DNA of 64,000 bases, taken from Alphaproteobacteria bacterium (GTDB taxonomy: Bacteria; Pseudomonadota; Alphaproteobacteria; Acetobacterales; Acetobacteraceae). The stretch covers positions 1 to 64,000 of the forward strand of contig VGDM01000002.1 of NCBI GenBank assembly GCA_016869715.1. The letters are read 5' to 3'. Under the pieces are notes generated by a model. That model saw nothing but the letters and a program-made list of their open reading frames with translations. It was not told where the DNA came from and ran no database searches. Below are positions 21,237 to 29,628 of the stretch, piece after piece. The translations under genes were made by a program, and so were the position numbers. The first letter of the stretch is position 1. Every line of letters begins with the position of its first letter.

Positions 21237-21399
21237 GCATTTTCAACCCAAGTGGCAACACTTGGCAGCTCGGAAAATGCGACCGGCGGGAGTTGGCATT
21301 TTCAAGCCAAGTGGCAATACTTCGCGACCCGGAAAATGCGACCAAACGGAAGTTGGCATTTTCAAGCCAAGTGGCAACACTTGGCAGCTCGGAAAATGC
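21237..21399 (+). repeat. Tandem array of three 44-nt nested-hairpin elements
   Basis: Copies lie at 21237-21280, 21296-21339 and 21356-21399, spaced 59 and 60 bases. Each folds as an 8-bp outer stem (GCATTTTC with GAAAATGC), a 3-base bulge, an inner stem CCAAGTG with CACTTGG around GCAA, and a 7-base 3' bulge. The middle copy has weakened inner pairing (TACTTCG). The array fills much of the 320-base gap between icd and the converging cupin gene; nothing else was recognised there. Single copies of the same element occur at 48422 and 52054. No transposase is nearby, so a REP-like or terminator-like role is possible. Confidence 0.85.
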
Positions 21400-21493
21400 G
21401 ACCAGACAGAGATTCAGAAAGATAGCCGTGAACCAACAGGCACGGAAATCGCACCGGCGTCAGCAGCCGTCCGCATCACGACACCAGCAATCC

Positions 21494-21835
21494 TCAATCC
21501 ACAATGAACAGCTTCGCCCCGATATTGGTGCGCGACATATGCGGCTCCGCCCCATCCGCTACCTGATAGGACATGCCAGGCTTCAGCACAAAGACGCGCC
21601 CATCGGCCAAGGTGGTTTCCAATTCGCCTCCAAGCACCAGCAGCACATGCCCCTTTTGGCACCAATGATCCGCGACATAGCCAGGTGAATATTCCACCAT
21701 GCGCACGCGAATTGGGTTTTTCGCCGGGCCGACACGGCGCGTGCGCCACAGCGCTTCACCGGTCACACCCGCATGGCGCGTCGGTTCCACCTGCGCCCAA
21801 TCAGTCGTATCGAAAGCATTGGCAGCCATCTGCAT
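21494..21835 (-). CDS. DHCW-motif cupin fold protein
   Basis: The 113-residue single-domain cupin has the motif DHWCQKGHVLLVLGGEL followed by LADGRVFVLKPGMSYQVAD and a conserved C-terminus SRTNIGAKLFIVD. This fits small cupins annotated as DHCW-motif proteins, whose function is unknown. Histidines in HWCQKGH and PHMS probably bind a metal. Start could be MQMAANAF (21835) or MAANAF (21829). The next minus-strand gene upstream is yqgE, whose stop is 13 bases away, so the pair may be co-transcribed. Confidence 0.82.
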   Translation of the reverse strand: MQMAANAFDTTDWAQVEPTRHAGVTGEALWRTRRVGPAKNPIRVRMVEYSPGYVADHWCQKGHVLLVLGGELETTLADGRVFVLKPGMSYQVADGAEPHMSRTNIGAKLFIVD

Positions 21836-21848
21836 GCATCAAGAACCC

Positions 21849-22439
21849 TTACGCATGGCCGGCGGCGGAAGAAAGCCAGGCCGGATGCACCTTCAGTTTC
21901 CCAAGCGCGGCATGCCAGGCGGTGCTGGCGTCCTGATGGAATAGCAGCGCCTCATCTGCCGGCACACTCAGCCAGGAATTGCGCTGGATTTCCTCTTCCA
22001 ATTGCCCTGGCGCCCAACCGGCATAGCCAAGCGCCAGCAAGCCCTGGCGCGGCCCCCCGCCGCTGGCAATCGCGCTCAAGATGTCCACGCTGGCCGTGAG
22101 CGCGAGTCCAGTGCTGAACCCAAGGCTGCCATCTGCCGACCAATCATCCGTATGCAGCACAAAACCGCGGCCAGCTTCCACCGGCCCGCCGGACACCAGC
22201 CGGATCTGGCGCTGGGAAGGCACGGTTTTCAGGCCAAGCTGTTTCAGCAATTTGTCGAACGGTAGGCCTTCAATCGGGCGGTTCACCATCAGCCCCATCG
22301 CGCCGTCAGCCGAATGGTTGCACAGGCACACCACGCTTTGCGCAAAGCGCGGGTCTTCCATGCCCGGCATAGCAATCAGCAAATGCCCGGTCAGATAATC
22401 GCCAGCCTTGGCGGCGGCCGCTTTGCCCTTTCTGGCCAT
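21849..22439 (-). CDS. YqgE/AlgH family protein
   Basis: This is 196 residues from MARKGK. Family signatures YLTGHLLIAMPGMEDPRFAQSV, then HSADGAMGLMVNRP, VSGGPVEAGRGFVLH and GYAGWAPGQLEEEI are all present, though the exact biochemical role of the family is not established. Start is uncertain: an in-frame ATG at 22517 (MRPNDP) has a better GAGAAG site, but homologues usually begin shortly before the YLTG block. It is divergent from hisF with a 145-base gap. Confidence 0.92.
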   Translation of the reverse strand: MARKGKAAAAKAGDYLTGHLLIAMPGMEDPRFAQSVVCLCNHSADGAMGLMVNRPIEGLPFDKLLKQLGLKTVPSQRQIRLVSGGPVEAGRGFVLHTDDWSADGSLGFSTGLALTASVDILSAIASGGGPRQGLLALGYAGWAPGQLEEEIQRNSWLSVPADEALLFHQDASTAWHAALGKLKVHPAWLSSAAGHA

Positions 22440-22583
22440 GGGAAAGATGTGGTGCTGCCCGCGCGCCCCTGCAAGCCTTGTTTTTCGGGGCTTGACCGAG
22501 GGATCATTCGGGCGCATCGCGCTTCTCAGAAAAATGCCAAGCTTTAACGCAACCCCAGTAACCCTGAGTTTAGATGAGGTCCC

Positions 22584-23366
22584 TTGCTCGCGCTTCGTGT
22601 CATTCCCTGCCTGGATGTGATGGATGGTCGCGTCGTTAAGGGCGTGAAATTCGTGGCATTGCGCGACGCCGGGGACCCGGTGGAACAGGCGCGCAATTAT
22701 GACCGCGAAGGCGCGGATGAGATCACCTTCCTTGACATCACCGCCTCGGCCGAAAACCACGATACGATCCTGGATGTGGTCTCCCGCACGGCAGCTGAGG
22801 TCTTCATCCCGCTGACCGTGGGCGGCGGGGTGCGGAGCGTGAATGATGCGCGCCGGCTTTTATTGGCGGGCGCTGATAAGGTTTCGATCAATTCGGCGGC
22901 GGTTTCGGACCCTGATCTGGTGCGCCGCGCGGCCGAGGTTTTCGGCAGCCAGGCCATTGTTATCGCGATTGATGCGCGTCGGCGCGATGTAGGCGGCGGG
23001 TTTGAGGTGTACACCCATGGCGGGCGGCGCGGCACTGGCATGGATGCCATTGCCTGGGCCAGGCAGGTGGAAACGCTGGGCGCGGGGGAAATCCTGCTGA
23101 CCTCCATGGATCGAGATGGCACCAAGCAGGGCTTTGATCTTGAACTGACCGCCGCCGTGCGTGCCGCCACGCGCCTGCCGATTGTGGCATCCGGCGGCGT
23201 TGGGGAATTGCGCCACTTCGTAGAAGGCGCGAAAGCAGGCGCCACCGGTCTGCTCGCGGCCAGTGTTTTCCATTACGGGGTGTTCCGGATTGCGGAGGCC
23301 AAGGCCGCACTTGCTGCCGCTGGTTTGCCCATCCGCCCAGTTAAAAATGTGCAGGAAGCCGCGTAA
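22584..23366 (+). CDS. hisF: Imidazole glycerol phosphate synthase cyclase subunit HisF
   Basis: The 260-residue barrel starts at a TTG ([12 protein letters not shown]) with GAGG four bases upstream. The catalytic Asp in CLDV and the second Asp in VIAIDARR are present, as are [38 protein letters not shown] and [11 protein letters not shown]. With HisH it makes imidazole glycerol phosphate and AICAR in histidine synthesis. Only hisF and hisE are here; hisB, hisH and hisA, often adjacent in alphaproteobacteria, are not in the window. Confidence 0.96.
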   Translation: MLALRVIPCLDVMDGRVVKGVKFVALRDAGDPVEQARNYDREGADEITFLDITASAENHDTILDVVSRTAAEVFIPLTVGGGVRSVNDARRLLLAGADKVSINSAAVSDPDLVRRAAEVFGSQAIVIAIDARRRDVGGGFEVYTHGGRRGTGMDAIAWARQVETLGAGEILLTSMDRDGTKQGFDLELTAAVRAATRLPIVASGGVGELRHFVEGAKAGATGLLAASVFHYGVFRIAEAKAALAAAGLPIRPVKNVQEAA

Positions 23367-23942
23367 ATGGCCAAGGCAACAAAGCCCGGCGAGGCAAAGC
23401 GCGCCAAGGCGAAACCAGCCGAGAAGTTAATGAAAAAGCTCAGCGTCATAGAGAAAATTGCCAAGAAGAAAGCGGCACTGCCATTACCGGGCGGGCTGAA
23501 GGCGAAGCGTGCAAAATTGCCCAAGCGCATTCGCAAGGTGGAAGCGCGCGTGCTGGAACCGCTCAGCATTTCGTCCGCTGGTGTTGATGCCATGATCCTG
23601 GATCGGCTGTGGGAAACGGTGGAACAGCGCCGCCTTGCGGGCGATGTCACCACATCCCATTCGGCACGGCTCATGGCGCGCGGCACCGCCAAGGTCGCCC
23701 AAAAATTCGGCGAAGAAGCGGTGGAGTGCGTGATCGAGGCGACCATCGGCAATCGCGCCGCCACGGTGCTCGAATCAGCCGATGTGCTCTACCACCTGAT
23801 GGTGATCTGGGTGGATGCAGGCATCCGGCCAGACGAAGTCTGGGCCGAATTGGCCCGCAGGCAAGGCATTAGCGGCATTGCCGAAAAGGCAGCGCGACCC
23901 CAGGGCATTATCCGCGCTGCCGGCACCACCAAACTGCCTTAG
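23367..23942 (+). CDS. hisE: Phosphoribosyl-ATP diphosphatase HisE with a long lysine-rich N-terminal extension
   Basis: The ATG directly follows the hisF stop codon. The HisE domain spans about residues 70-175: [14 protein letters not shown], then [17 protein letters not shown] and [13 protein letters not shown], with the acidic MazG-like metal-binding residues. It hydrolyses phosphoribosyl-ATP to phosphoribosyl-AMP. The usual HisE is about 105-120 residues. Here the first ~68 residues are an Ala/Lys-rich basic segment ([42 protein letters not shown]). There is no alternative start close to the domain with a clear ribosome-binding site. Confidence 0.92.
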   Translation: MAKATKPGEAKRAKAKPAEKLMKKLSVIEKIAKKKAALPLPGGLKAKRAKLPKRIRKVEARVLEPLSISSAGVDAMILDRLWETVEQRRLAGDVTTSHSARLMARGTAKVAQKFGEEAVECVIEATIGNRAATVLESADVLYHLMVIWVDAGIRPDEVWAELARRQGISGIAEKAARPQGIIRAAGTTKLP

Positions 23943-23950
23943 GGTTTAGA

Positions 23951-24050
23951 GGAGATCACGTTCAGAAGGAAAATCTGAACGTGTGAAGATACTCGAAAAA
24001 CAACGAGGTAGAGCGGGTGGCGTGAACACATGTGAACGCAACACGCTCTA
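23951..24050 (+). repeat. ~100-nt two-hairpin repeat, copy A
   Basis: A first stem pairs CACGTTCAGA (23957-23966) with TCTGAACGTG (23974-23983). A second long stem is bounded by TAGAGCG (24009-24015) and CGCTCTA (24044-24050), enclosing a direct GTGAAC repeat. The reverse complement closely matches 61132-61225, with base changes that keep the stems paired. It lies between the converging hisE and glcE genes and provides the TAG stop codon of glcE at 24048-24050. Confidence 0.8.
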
Positions 24051-25220
24051 GGCAGCGCGGAGATGCCCAGGGTTGAACAGGCCGCCAGGGTCCAAGGCTT
24101 CCTTCACCCGCGCGCTGATCCTGGCGAGTGGCGCTGGCTCCGCAGGCAAGACCGGTACGGCAAGGCGTAGCGATTCCGGTGCGCGAAACAGCATGGCCGC
24201 CCCGGCCTCGGCCCCTGCCGCCGCGCTGATGGCGGCGTGATTGGCTGTGCTGGGCGTAGCCGCGACCCAGACCAGTCCACCGCCCCAATCCAGCAGGACA
24301 CGACCACCAATCGCGCTTGCCGCGGCGGCGACGCGCGGCCCGGCAGAAGGGCGCACCGATACGCGCCAGATCGCTTCATTCGGCATGGCCTGTAGCGGTT
24401 CCACTTCACGCATACTGCGCCAGAACGCGCGGCTTTCACCATCGTCCATCACGCGTTGCGCGCCAAAATTATCCAGCAAGTCGCGCAGCTTTTGCATGCG
24501 ATAGGCGACGGAGGCTGCGAAATCCTCAAGCCGCAGCGCCGCGACTGCATGATTCTGGCCAGGTAGCGCCGCTGCTGCGGAGACACCGAAGGGACTGCCG
24601 AGCCCAGCGGAAAGCGCGGCTGCGGTACTGGCAAGATCAGGCGCTTCAATCAGGAGCGTCGCACTGGTTTCAGGTGCAGGCAACACCTTGAGCGTGACTT
24701 CCGTGATGACGCCAAGCGTGCCGTAAGACCCAGATAAAAGCTTGCACAAATCAAGCCCCGTCACGTTCTTGAGCACGCGCCCGCCAGAACGAATGGCCTC
24801 ACCCGCGCCATTGATAAAGCGCAGCCCCATCACATGATCGCGTGTGGCACCCCAGGCGATACGTCGCGGCCCAGAGAGATTGGCAGCCACCACGCCACCA
24901 ATGCTCGGCAAGGCTGAGGTGGCGAATACGCCGTTCAAATAGGGCGCTTCGGCAATAAGCTGCTGGCCTTTCTCTGCGACGGTCGCCTCAATTTCAGCGA
25001 GTGGCGTGCCCGCGCGCGCGCTGATAATCAGCTCCGCTGGACGATAGAGCGTAACCCCCGTTAGCGCCCGCGTGGAGAGGCTGCGCGCGGCCTGCACGGG
25101 GCGCAGCATTCCGCGCTTTGAACCCTGCCCTTCAATGGCCAGCGGCTCACGCGCAGCACGTGCAGCCTGTACCGCGGCGATGATGCCGGCCTCATCGGCT
25201 GGCGTGATCAGGGTGCTCAT
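24048..25220 (-). CDS. glcE: Glycolate oxidase subunit GlcE (FAD-binding)
   Basis: The 390-residue FAD-binding PCMH-type protein starts MSTLITPADEAG; its ATG overlaps the glcD stop (ATGA). Visible blocks are IEGQGSKRGM, the flavin-binding LPSIGGVVAANLSGPRRIAWG, RSGGRVLKNVTGLDLCKLL and GSYGTLGVITEVTLKVLP. GlcE is the second flavin-type subunit of glycolate oxidase (GlcDEF), converting glycolate to glyoxylate. The C-terminus LDPGGLFNPGHLRAA looks complete. No glcF (iron-sulfur subunit) follows; instead the gene ends inside a repeat element. Confidence 0.93.
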   Translation of the reverse strand: MSTLITPADEAGIIAAVQAARAAREPLAIEGQGSKRGMLRPVQAARSLSTRALTGVTLYRPAELIISARAGTPLAEIEATVAEKGQQLIAEAPYLNGVFATSALPSIGGVVAANLSGPRRIAWGATRDHVMGLRFINGAGEAIRSGGRVLKNVTGLDLCKLLSGSYGTLGVITEVTLKVLPAPETSATLLIEAPDLASTAAALSAGLGSPFGVSAAAALPGQNHAVAALRLEDFAASVAYRMQKLRDLLDNFGAQRVMDDGESRAFWRSMREVEPLQAMPNEAIWRVSVRPSAGPRVAAAASAIGGRVLLDWGGGLVWVAATPSTANHAAISAAAGAEAGAAMLFRAPESLRLAVPVLPAEPAPLARISARVKEALDPGGLFNPGHLRAA

Positions 25221-26665
25221 TCGGGGGCGATCGCCGGCTGAAGCGCGCCCTCGAGCGGGAATACCTTGGCCGGGTTGAGCAACCAGGCGGGATCGAAGGC
25301 TGACTTGATGGCGCGCTGCTGCGTCAGTTCATGTTCTGCGAATTGCACATTCATGAGATCACGCTTTTCCACGCCAACGCCATGCTCGCCCGTCAGGCAG
25401 CCGCCGACTTCGACGCAAAGCTTCAGGATATCGGCGCCAAAGGCCTCCGCGCGGCGGAAACCATCAACGTCATTCGCATCAAACATGATCAGCGGATGCA
25501 GATTGCCATCGCCGGCATGGAACACATTCGCAACCTTCAAGCCGTATTGTTTGCTCATTTCGCCAATGCGCTTCAACACATGCGGTAATTCGCTGGTCGG
25601 GATGGTGCCGTCCATACACAAATAATCCGGGCTGATGCGCCCTACCGCGCCAAAGGCACCCTTGCGACCCTTCCAGATGGCCAGGCTTTGTTCCACCGTT
25701 TCCGCAACCTTCAGGCTGATCGCATCAAACCGCGCACAAATATCCTTTATCCGTGCCAGCAGCGCATCCTGTTCCGCGATGCTGCCTTCCACTTCAATGA
25801 TCAGCATGGCTTCCGCATCCAAGGGATAGCCGGCGTGGGCAAAGGCCTCACAAGCATGGATGCAGGGCTTGTCCATGAATTCCAACGCCACTGGGATGAT
25901 GCCGCTGCCGATAATGGCATCCACCGCAGCGCCCGCGATTTCAATCGAATTAAAGGCGGCAAGCATGGCACGCGCGCCTTCGGCGCTCCGCAGGATGCGC
26001 ACTGTCACTTCTGTGACAATGCCCAATTGACCTTCACTGCCGGTAATTAGCCCAAGCCAATCATAGCCTGCCGCATCCAGATGGGTGCCGCCAATCTCCA
26101 AAACTTCGCCTTCAATGGTGACGAATTTCACGCCGAGCAGATTATTCGCCGTCACGCCATATTTCAGGCAATGCGCGCCGCCGGAATTCATCATCACATT
26201 GCCACCGATCATGCAGGCAAGCTGCGATGATGGATCGGGTGCGTAGAAAAACCCTTCACCCTCGACCGCCTTGGTGATGCCGATATTCGTGACCCCAGCA
26301 CCGACAACTGCGTAGCGATCCGCGTAATTGATCTCATGAATCGCATTGAGCCTCGTGAGACCAACCACTACCGCATCGGCCAAGGGCAGCGCCCCGCCGG
26401 AAAGGCTGGTCCCCGCCCCGCGCGGCACCACGCGAATGCCTTGTTCATGGCAATAGCGCAGCACAGCCGCGACCTGGTCGGTCGAGGAAGGCAAAACCAC
26501 CCCAAGCGGTATCTGCCGATAGGCGGCCAGGCCATCGGTTTCATAGGGCTTGAGACGGATACCTTCGGCGATCACGCCATCACTGGGCACCAAGGCTTGA
26601 AGCGCGGCGACGATTTCCGCACGGCGGGCAAGAATGTCAGGCTTTGGGGCGGGCAGGGGGATCAT
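25217..26665 (-). CDS. glcD: Glycolate oxidase catalytic subunit GlcD
   Basis: The 482-residue FAD-linked oxidase starts at MIPLPAPKPD, preceded by AAGGAAG. FAD-binding VVPRGAGTSLSGGALP, ACMIGGNVMMNSGGAHCLKYG, GSEGQLGIVTEVTVRIL and the C-terminal NVFHAGDGNLHPLI and GEHGVGVEKRDLM are hallmarks of GlcD and related D-lactate/2-hydroxyacid oxidases. It is expected to oxidise glycolate at the membrane, with GlcE and GlcF passing electrons on. It is co-transcribed with glcE by a four-base overlap. Confidence 0.94.
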   Translation of the reverse strand: MIPLPAPKPDILARRAEIVAALQALVPSDGVIAEGIRLKPYETDGLAAYRQIPLGVVLPSSTDQVAAVLRYCHEQGIRVVPRGAGTSLSGGALPLADAVVVGLTRLNAIHEINYADRYAVVGAGVTNIGITKAVEGEGFFYAPDPSSQLACMIGGNVMMNSGGAHCLKYGVTANNLLGVKFVTIEGEVLEIGGTHLDAAGYDWLGLITGSEGQLGIVTEVTVRILRSAEGARAMLAAFNSIEIAGAAVDAIIGSGIIPVALEFMDKPCIHACEAFAHAGYPLDAEAMLIIEVEGSIAEQDALLARIKDICARFDAISLKVAETVEQSLAIWKGRKGAFGAVGRISPDYLCMDGTIPTSELPHVLKRIGEMSKQYGLKVANVFHAGDGNLHPLIMFDANDVDGFRRAEAFGADILKLCVEVGGCLTGEHGVGVEKRDLMNVQFAEHELTQQRAIKSAFDPAWLLNPAKVFPLEGALQPAIAPE

Positions 26666-26774
26666 TGCGGCTTCCTTTGCTGACCGGAAGATGTGCATAA
26701 GGGAGCAACAGGGCAAGGGCTAAGGCCGCACCGGCCGGGCAAACCCGCCTTCATCGGCGCCGCGGATTGGAGCA

Positions 26775-28112
26775 ATGAGCATGAACCAGAGCCAGGGCAC
26801 CAAAGCGCCGCTTCGCATCGTGGTGGTCGGCGGCGGGGCGGCGGGGCTGGAACTCGTAACCCGGCTCGGCCACCGCTATGCTAGGAGCGGTGAGGCCGAG
26901 GTCACGCTTGTGGAACGCGCCCGCACGCATCTGTGGAAGCCGCTGCTGCATGCGGTGGCGGCCGGCAGCCTCGATCGGGACCGGCATGAACTGCATTACC
27001 TTCGCCAGGCCCATAATCACCACTTCACCTATCGCTTCGGGCCAATGACCGGTCTTGATCGGGAAGCGCGCGAAGTCCTGGTTGGCGCCACGATTGATGA
27101 TGAAGGCCGCCAGGTCACGCCACCAAGCCGCGTGCCCTATGATACGCTGGTAATCTGCATCGGCAGTGTGACCAATGATTTCGGCACGCCTGGGGCAGCG
27201 GAACACGCCGTGCCGCTGGAAAATGTTGCGCAAGCAAGCCGTTTTCATCGCCGCTTGGTCAATGCTTGCCTGCGCGCTAATAGCCAACCCGAACCGGTGC
27301 GCGCGGGCCAGCTTCATGTTGCCATTATCGGTGCGGGCGCCACCGGCACGGAATTGGCCGCTGAACTGCACCGCACCTTGCGCGCCGTAGTCGCCTATGG
27401 CTTGGACAAGATTGACCCGGCGCGCGATGTCCGCATCCGGCTGATTGAAGCGGCGCCGCGCATCCTGCCCGCCTTGCCCGAGCGTATTTCCGCCGCCACG
27501 GTAAAACTACTTGAAGATTTGGGCGTTGAAGTTCTGGTTGGGCGACGCGTTGCAGAAGTGCGCGCCGATGGCGTTGTGCTTGCCGATGGCGCGGTGATCC
27601 CAGGCGAGCTTGTGGTCTGGGCCGCCGGCGTGAAAGGCCCAGCCGTGCTCCGCAGTATTGGTGGGCTTGAAACCACGGCGACAGATCAGTTGGTCGTATT
27701 GCCTACCCTGCAAACCACACGCGACCCGGACATATTTGCACTTGGCGATTGCGCCGCCTGCCCGCGCCCCGATGGCAAGGGCAATTTGCCACCGCGCGCC
27801 CAGGCCGCGCATCAGCAGGCAACGCATCTTTTCCGCCAGATTGACCGCAAAATCCGTGGGCTGGAAGTTGAGGCCTTTGCCTATCGCGATTTCGGTTCGC
27901 TGGTCTCGCTTGGGAAATACTCAACCCTGGGCAGCCTGATGGGCTTTTTGGTTGGGCGCAGCATGTTCATTGAGGGCTATTTTGCGCGGATGATGTATCG
28001 GTCCTTGTACAAGATGCACCAGACCGCGCTGCATGGGCATGCGCCGGTGCTGTGGAAGACACTGGTTGGGCTGATTGCGGATAGGGGACAGTCTCAGGTG
28101 AAGCTGCATTGA
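26775..28112 (+). CDS. NAD(P)/FAD-dependent oxidoreductase, type II NADH dehydrogenase (NDH-2)
   Basis: The 445-residue protein has two Rossmann motifs: VVVGGGAAGLELVTRLG at the N-terminus (FAD) and VAIIGAGATGTELAAEL about residue 178 (NADH). The FAD-contact sequence DIFALGDCAACP and the C-terminal membrane-associating segment (SLGKYSTLGSLMGFLVGRSM, FARMMYRSLYKMH) fit NDH-2. It transfers electrons from NADH to quinone without proton pumping. MNQ at 26781 is an alternative start. It is divergent from glcD. Confidence 0.92.
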   Translation: MSMNQSQGTKAPLRIVVVGGGAAGLELVTRLGHRYARSGEAEVTLVERARTHLWKPLLHAVAAGSLDRDRHELHYLRQAHNHHFTYRFGPMTGLDREAREVLVGATIDDEGRQVTPPSRVPYDTLVICIGSVTNDFGTPGAAEHAVPLENVAQASRFHRRLVNACLRANSQPEPVRAGQLHVAIIGAGATGTELAAELHRTLRAVVAYGLDKIDPARDVRIRLIEAAPRILPALPERISAATVKLLEDLGVEVLVGRRVAEVRADGVVLADGAVIPGELVVWAAGVKGPAVLRSIGGLETTATDQLVVLPTLQTTRDPDIFALGDCAACPRPDGKGNLPPRAQAAHQQATHLFRQIDRKIRGLEVEAFAYRDFGSLVSLGKYSTLGSLMGFLVGRSMFIEGYFARMMYRSLYKMHQTALHGHAPVLWKTLVGLIADRGQSQVKLH

Positions 28113-28153
28113 GGTGATGCGGCGTGACCTGCTCTTACTCCAGACACGAAATG

Positions 28154-28209
28154 GGGGCCAAAGCCCCTGCTCGCAACGCACAGCGCTCCCCCGCAGGCCG
28201 AAGCCTGCG
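28154..28209 (-). terminator. Two strong hairpins between NDH-2 and rpmJ, one with a UUCG tetraloop
   Basis: At 28192-28209, read on the minus strand, CGCAGGC pairs with GCCTGCG around TTCG, an especially stable tetraloop. At 28154-28167 GGGGC pairs with GCCCC around CAAA. They lie just downstream of rpmJ on the minus strand and downstream of NDH-2 on the plus strand. No T tract follows, so a transcript-end or 3'-protective role is inferred. Confidence 0.5.
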
Positions 28210-28214
28210 CAATC

Positions 28215-28340
28215 TCAGCCCTGGCGGGCTTTCAGGCGCGGATTCTTCTTGTTGATCACATAAACCCGACCGCGGCGGCGCACCACAACGCAGTTCTTGT
28301 CGCGGGTCTTGGCAGTCTTCAGCGAGTTACGAATTTTCAT
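28215..28340 (-). CDS. rpmJ: 50S ribosomal protein L36
   Basis: The 41-residue protein begins [20 protein letters not shown] and ends [13 protein letters not shown], matching the proteobacterial L36 of the form that lacks the zinc-binding cysteine set (one Cys only). AAGG lies about eight bases upstream of the ATG. L36 binds 23S rRNA in the large ribosomal subunit. As is common for this paralogue, it stands alone rather than in a ribosomal operon; the upstream same-strand gene is an acyl-CoA dehydrogenase 66 bases away. Confidence 0.96.
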   Translation of the reverse strand: MKIRNSLKTAKTRDKNCVVVRRRGRVYVINKKNPRLKARQG

Positions 28341-28406
28341 TGGTCTAACCTTTTGAAGGCCAGGCTTCTAAGCGGAGCAGGGGGCCAAGTCAACCCATTG
28401 CGGTCC

Positions 28407-29624
28407 CTATTCAGCGGCGCGGCGTTCCTCATCCATGATGCGCAGAAACCCGTCGCGGGTCTGGGGCAGCTTGCTGCCCATGATTTGTTCGGCCACCTGC
28501 GTCCGCAGCACCTGCGCCGTGCCGCCGGCAATGGCGAACATGCGGGCATCGCGCAAATAGCGCTCCATCGGGTTGTCGCGCGAATAACCAGCCGCACCCC
28601 AGACCTGCAAAGCCTGGTTGGTCACGCGAATTGCCATCTCGCCGGCCAATACCTTGGCTTGCGCGGCGGCAAGCCGATCCGGAAAGCCGTTCGGCCCCGC
28701 GCTTTTTGCCGCTCGCCACACCAAGGCCCGGGCCGCCTGCACCTCAATCGACATATCCGCCAACATCCAGGCAAGGCCCTGAAATTCGCCAATCGGCCGG
28801 CCGAATTGGCGGCGGGTCTGCGCACGCTCCAACGCATGTTCATAAGCCCCGGCGGCTAGCCCAAGCGCCACTGTCGCCGCCCCCACGCGCTGGCCATTAT
28901 AGGCATCAATCAGCCGGCCAAAACCCCGCGCCCAGCCGCCGGGTGGGCGCAGCACCATGCTATCGGTCACTTCCAGCCCGGCGATTTCTGTCTCGGCTTC
29001 GGGCATCCCACAAAGACCGAGGGAGGGGATGCGCTTAAAGCTGATCCCAGGCGGCGGGCCGTCGCCCTGGCGGACCACCAGAAAGCCGCCAATCCCCTGA
29101 TCGCGCCCATCTTCAATCACGCGCGCGAAGATCAAATGCAGTCGGGAAACCCCGCCGCCCGTGATCCAGGTCTTGCGGCCATTGATCAGCCATGTATCGC
29201 CATGGCGCACCGCGCGCGTGGTCATTTCGGTCGCAGCCGAACCGGCTTCCGGTTCCGTGATCAGAATGGCGGGCTTGTCGCCGGCCAGCACCAGATCGGC
29301 AGCGATACGCTTTTGCGCGTGTGTCCCATAGGCCATGATGGCGCTAATGGCACCCATATTGGCTTCGACAGCAATGCGGCCACAAACCGCGCAGGCCTTG
29401 GAAAATTCCTCAATCACCAGGGCAGCGTCGAAATAATCGCTCCCTACCCCGCCCCATTCGCGCGGCACTGTCAGGCCCGTGAAGCCGGCCTCTGCCATGC
29501 GCCGCACCATGGGCCAGGGATAGGCGCCGGAGCGATCGGTCTCGGCGGCTTGGACTGCCGCTTCGCGCGCCAATTCCCGCGCCCGGTCGCGCAGCCTCGC
29601 CTGGTCTAGGGTCAAGCCATCCAT
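28407..29624 (-). CDS. Acyl-CoA dehydrogenase family protein
   Basis: 405 residues from MDGLTLDQARLRD. Fold landmarks are LTVPREWGGVGSDYFD, LITEPEAGSAATEMTTRA, INGRKTWITGGG (flavin/substrate regions), RRQFGRPIGEFQG and WGAAGYSRDNPMERYLRDAR. In short- and medium-chain enzymes the catalytic base is the Glu of a Y-E-G-T motif near residue 366; here the equivalent reads IAGGT, so that Glu is absent. Some family branches place the base elsewhere, so activity is not excluded. The adjacent TerB-like gene ends five bases upstream. Confidence 0.92.
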   Translation of the reverse strand: MDGLTLDQARLRDRARELAREAAVQAAETDRSGAYPWPMVRRMAEAGFTGLTVPREWGGVGSDYFDAALVIEEFSKACAVCGRIAVEANMGAISAIMAYGTHAQKRIAADLVLAGDKPAILITEPEAGSAATEMTTRAVRHGDTWLINGRKTWITGGGVSRLHLIFARVIEDGRDQGIGGFLVVRQGDGPPPGISFKRIPSLGLCGMPEAETEIAGLEVTDSMVLRPPGGWARGFGRLIDAYNGQRVGAATVALGLAAGAYEHALERAQTRRQFGRPIGEFQGLAWMLADMSIEVQAARALVWRAAKSAGPNGFPDRLAAAQAKVLAGEMAIRVTNQALQVWGAAGYSRDNPMERYLRDARMFAIAGGTAQVLRTQVAEQIMGSKLPQTRDGFLRIMDEERRAAE

Positions 29625-29628
29625 GATG

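Noticed and set aside
21237-21399. Tandem repeats as a CRISPR array
   Set aside because: Only three units, the 'spacers' of 15-16 bases are similar to each other (AAACGGAAGTTG-like), the repeat has long nested stems, and no cas genes are near.
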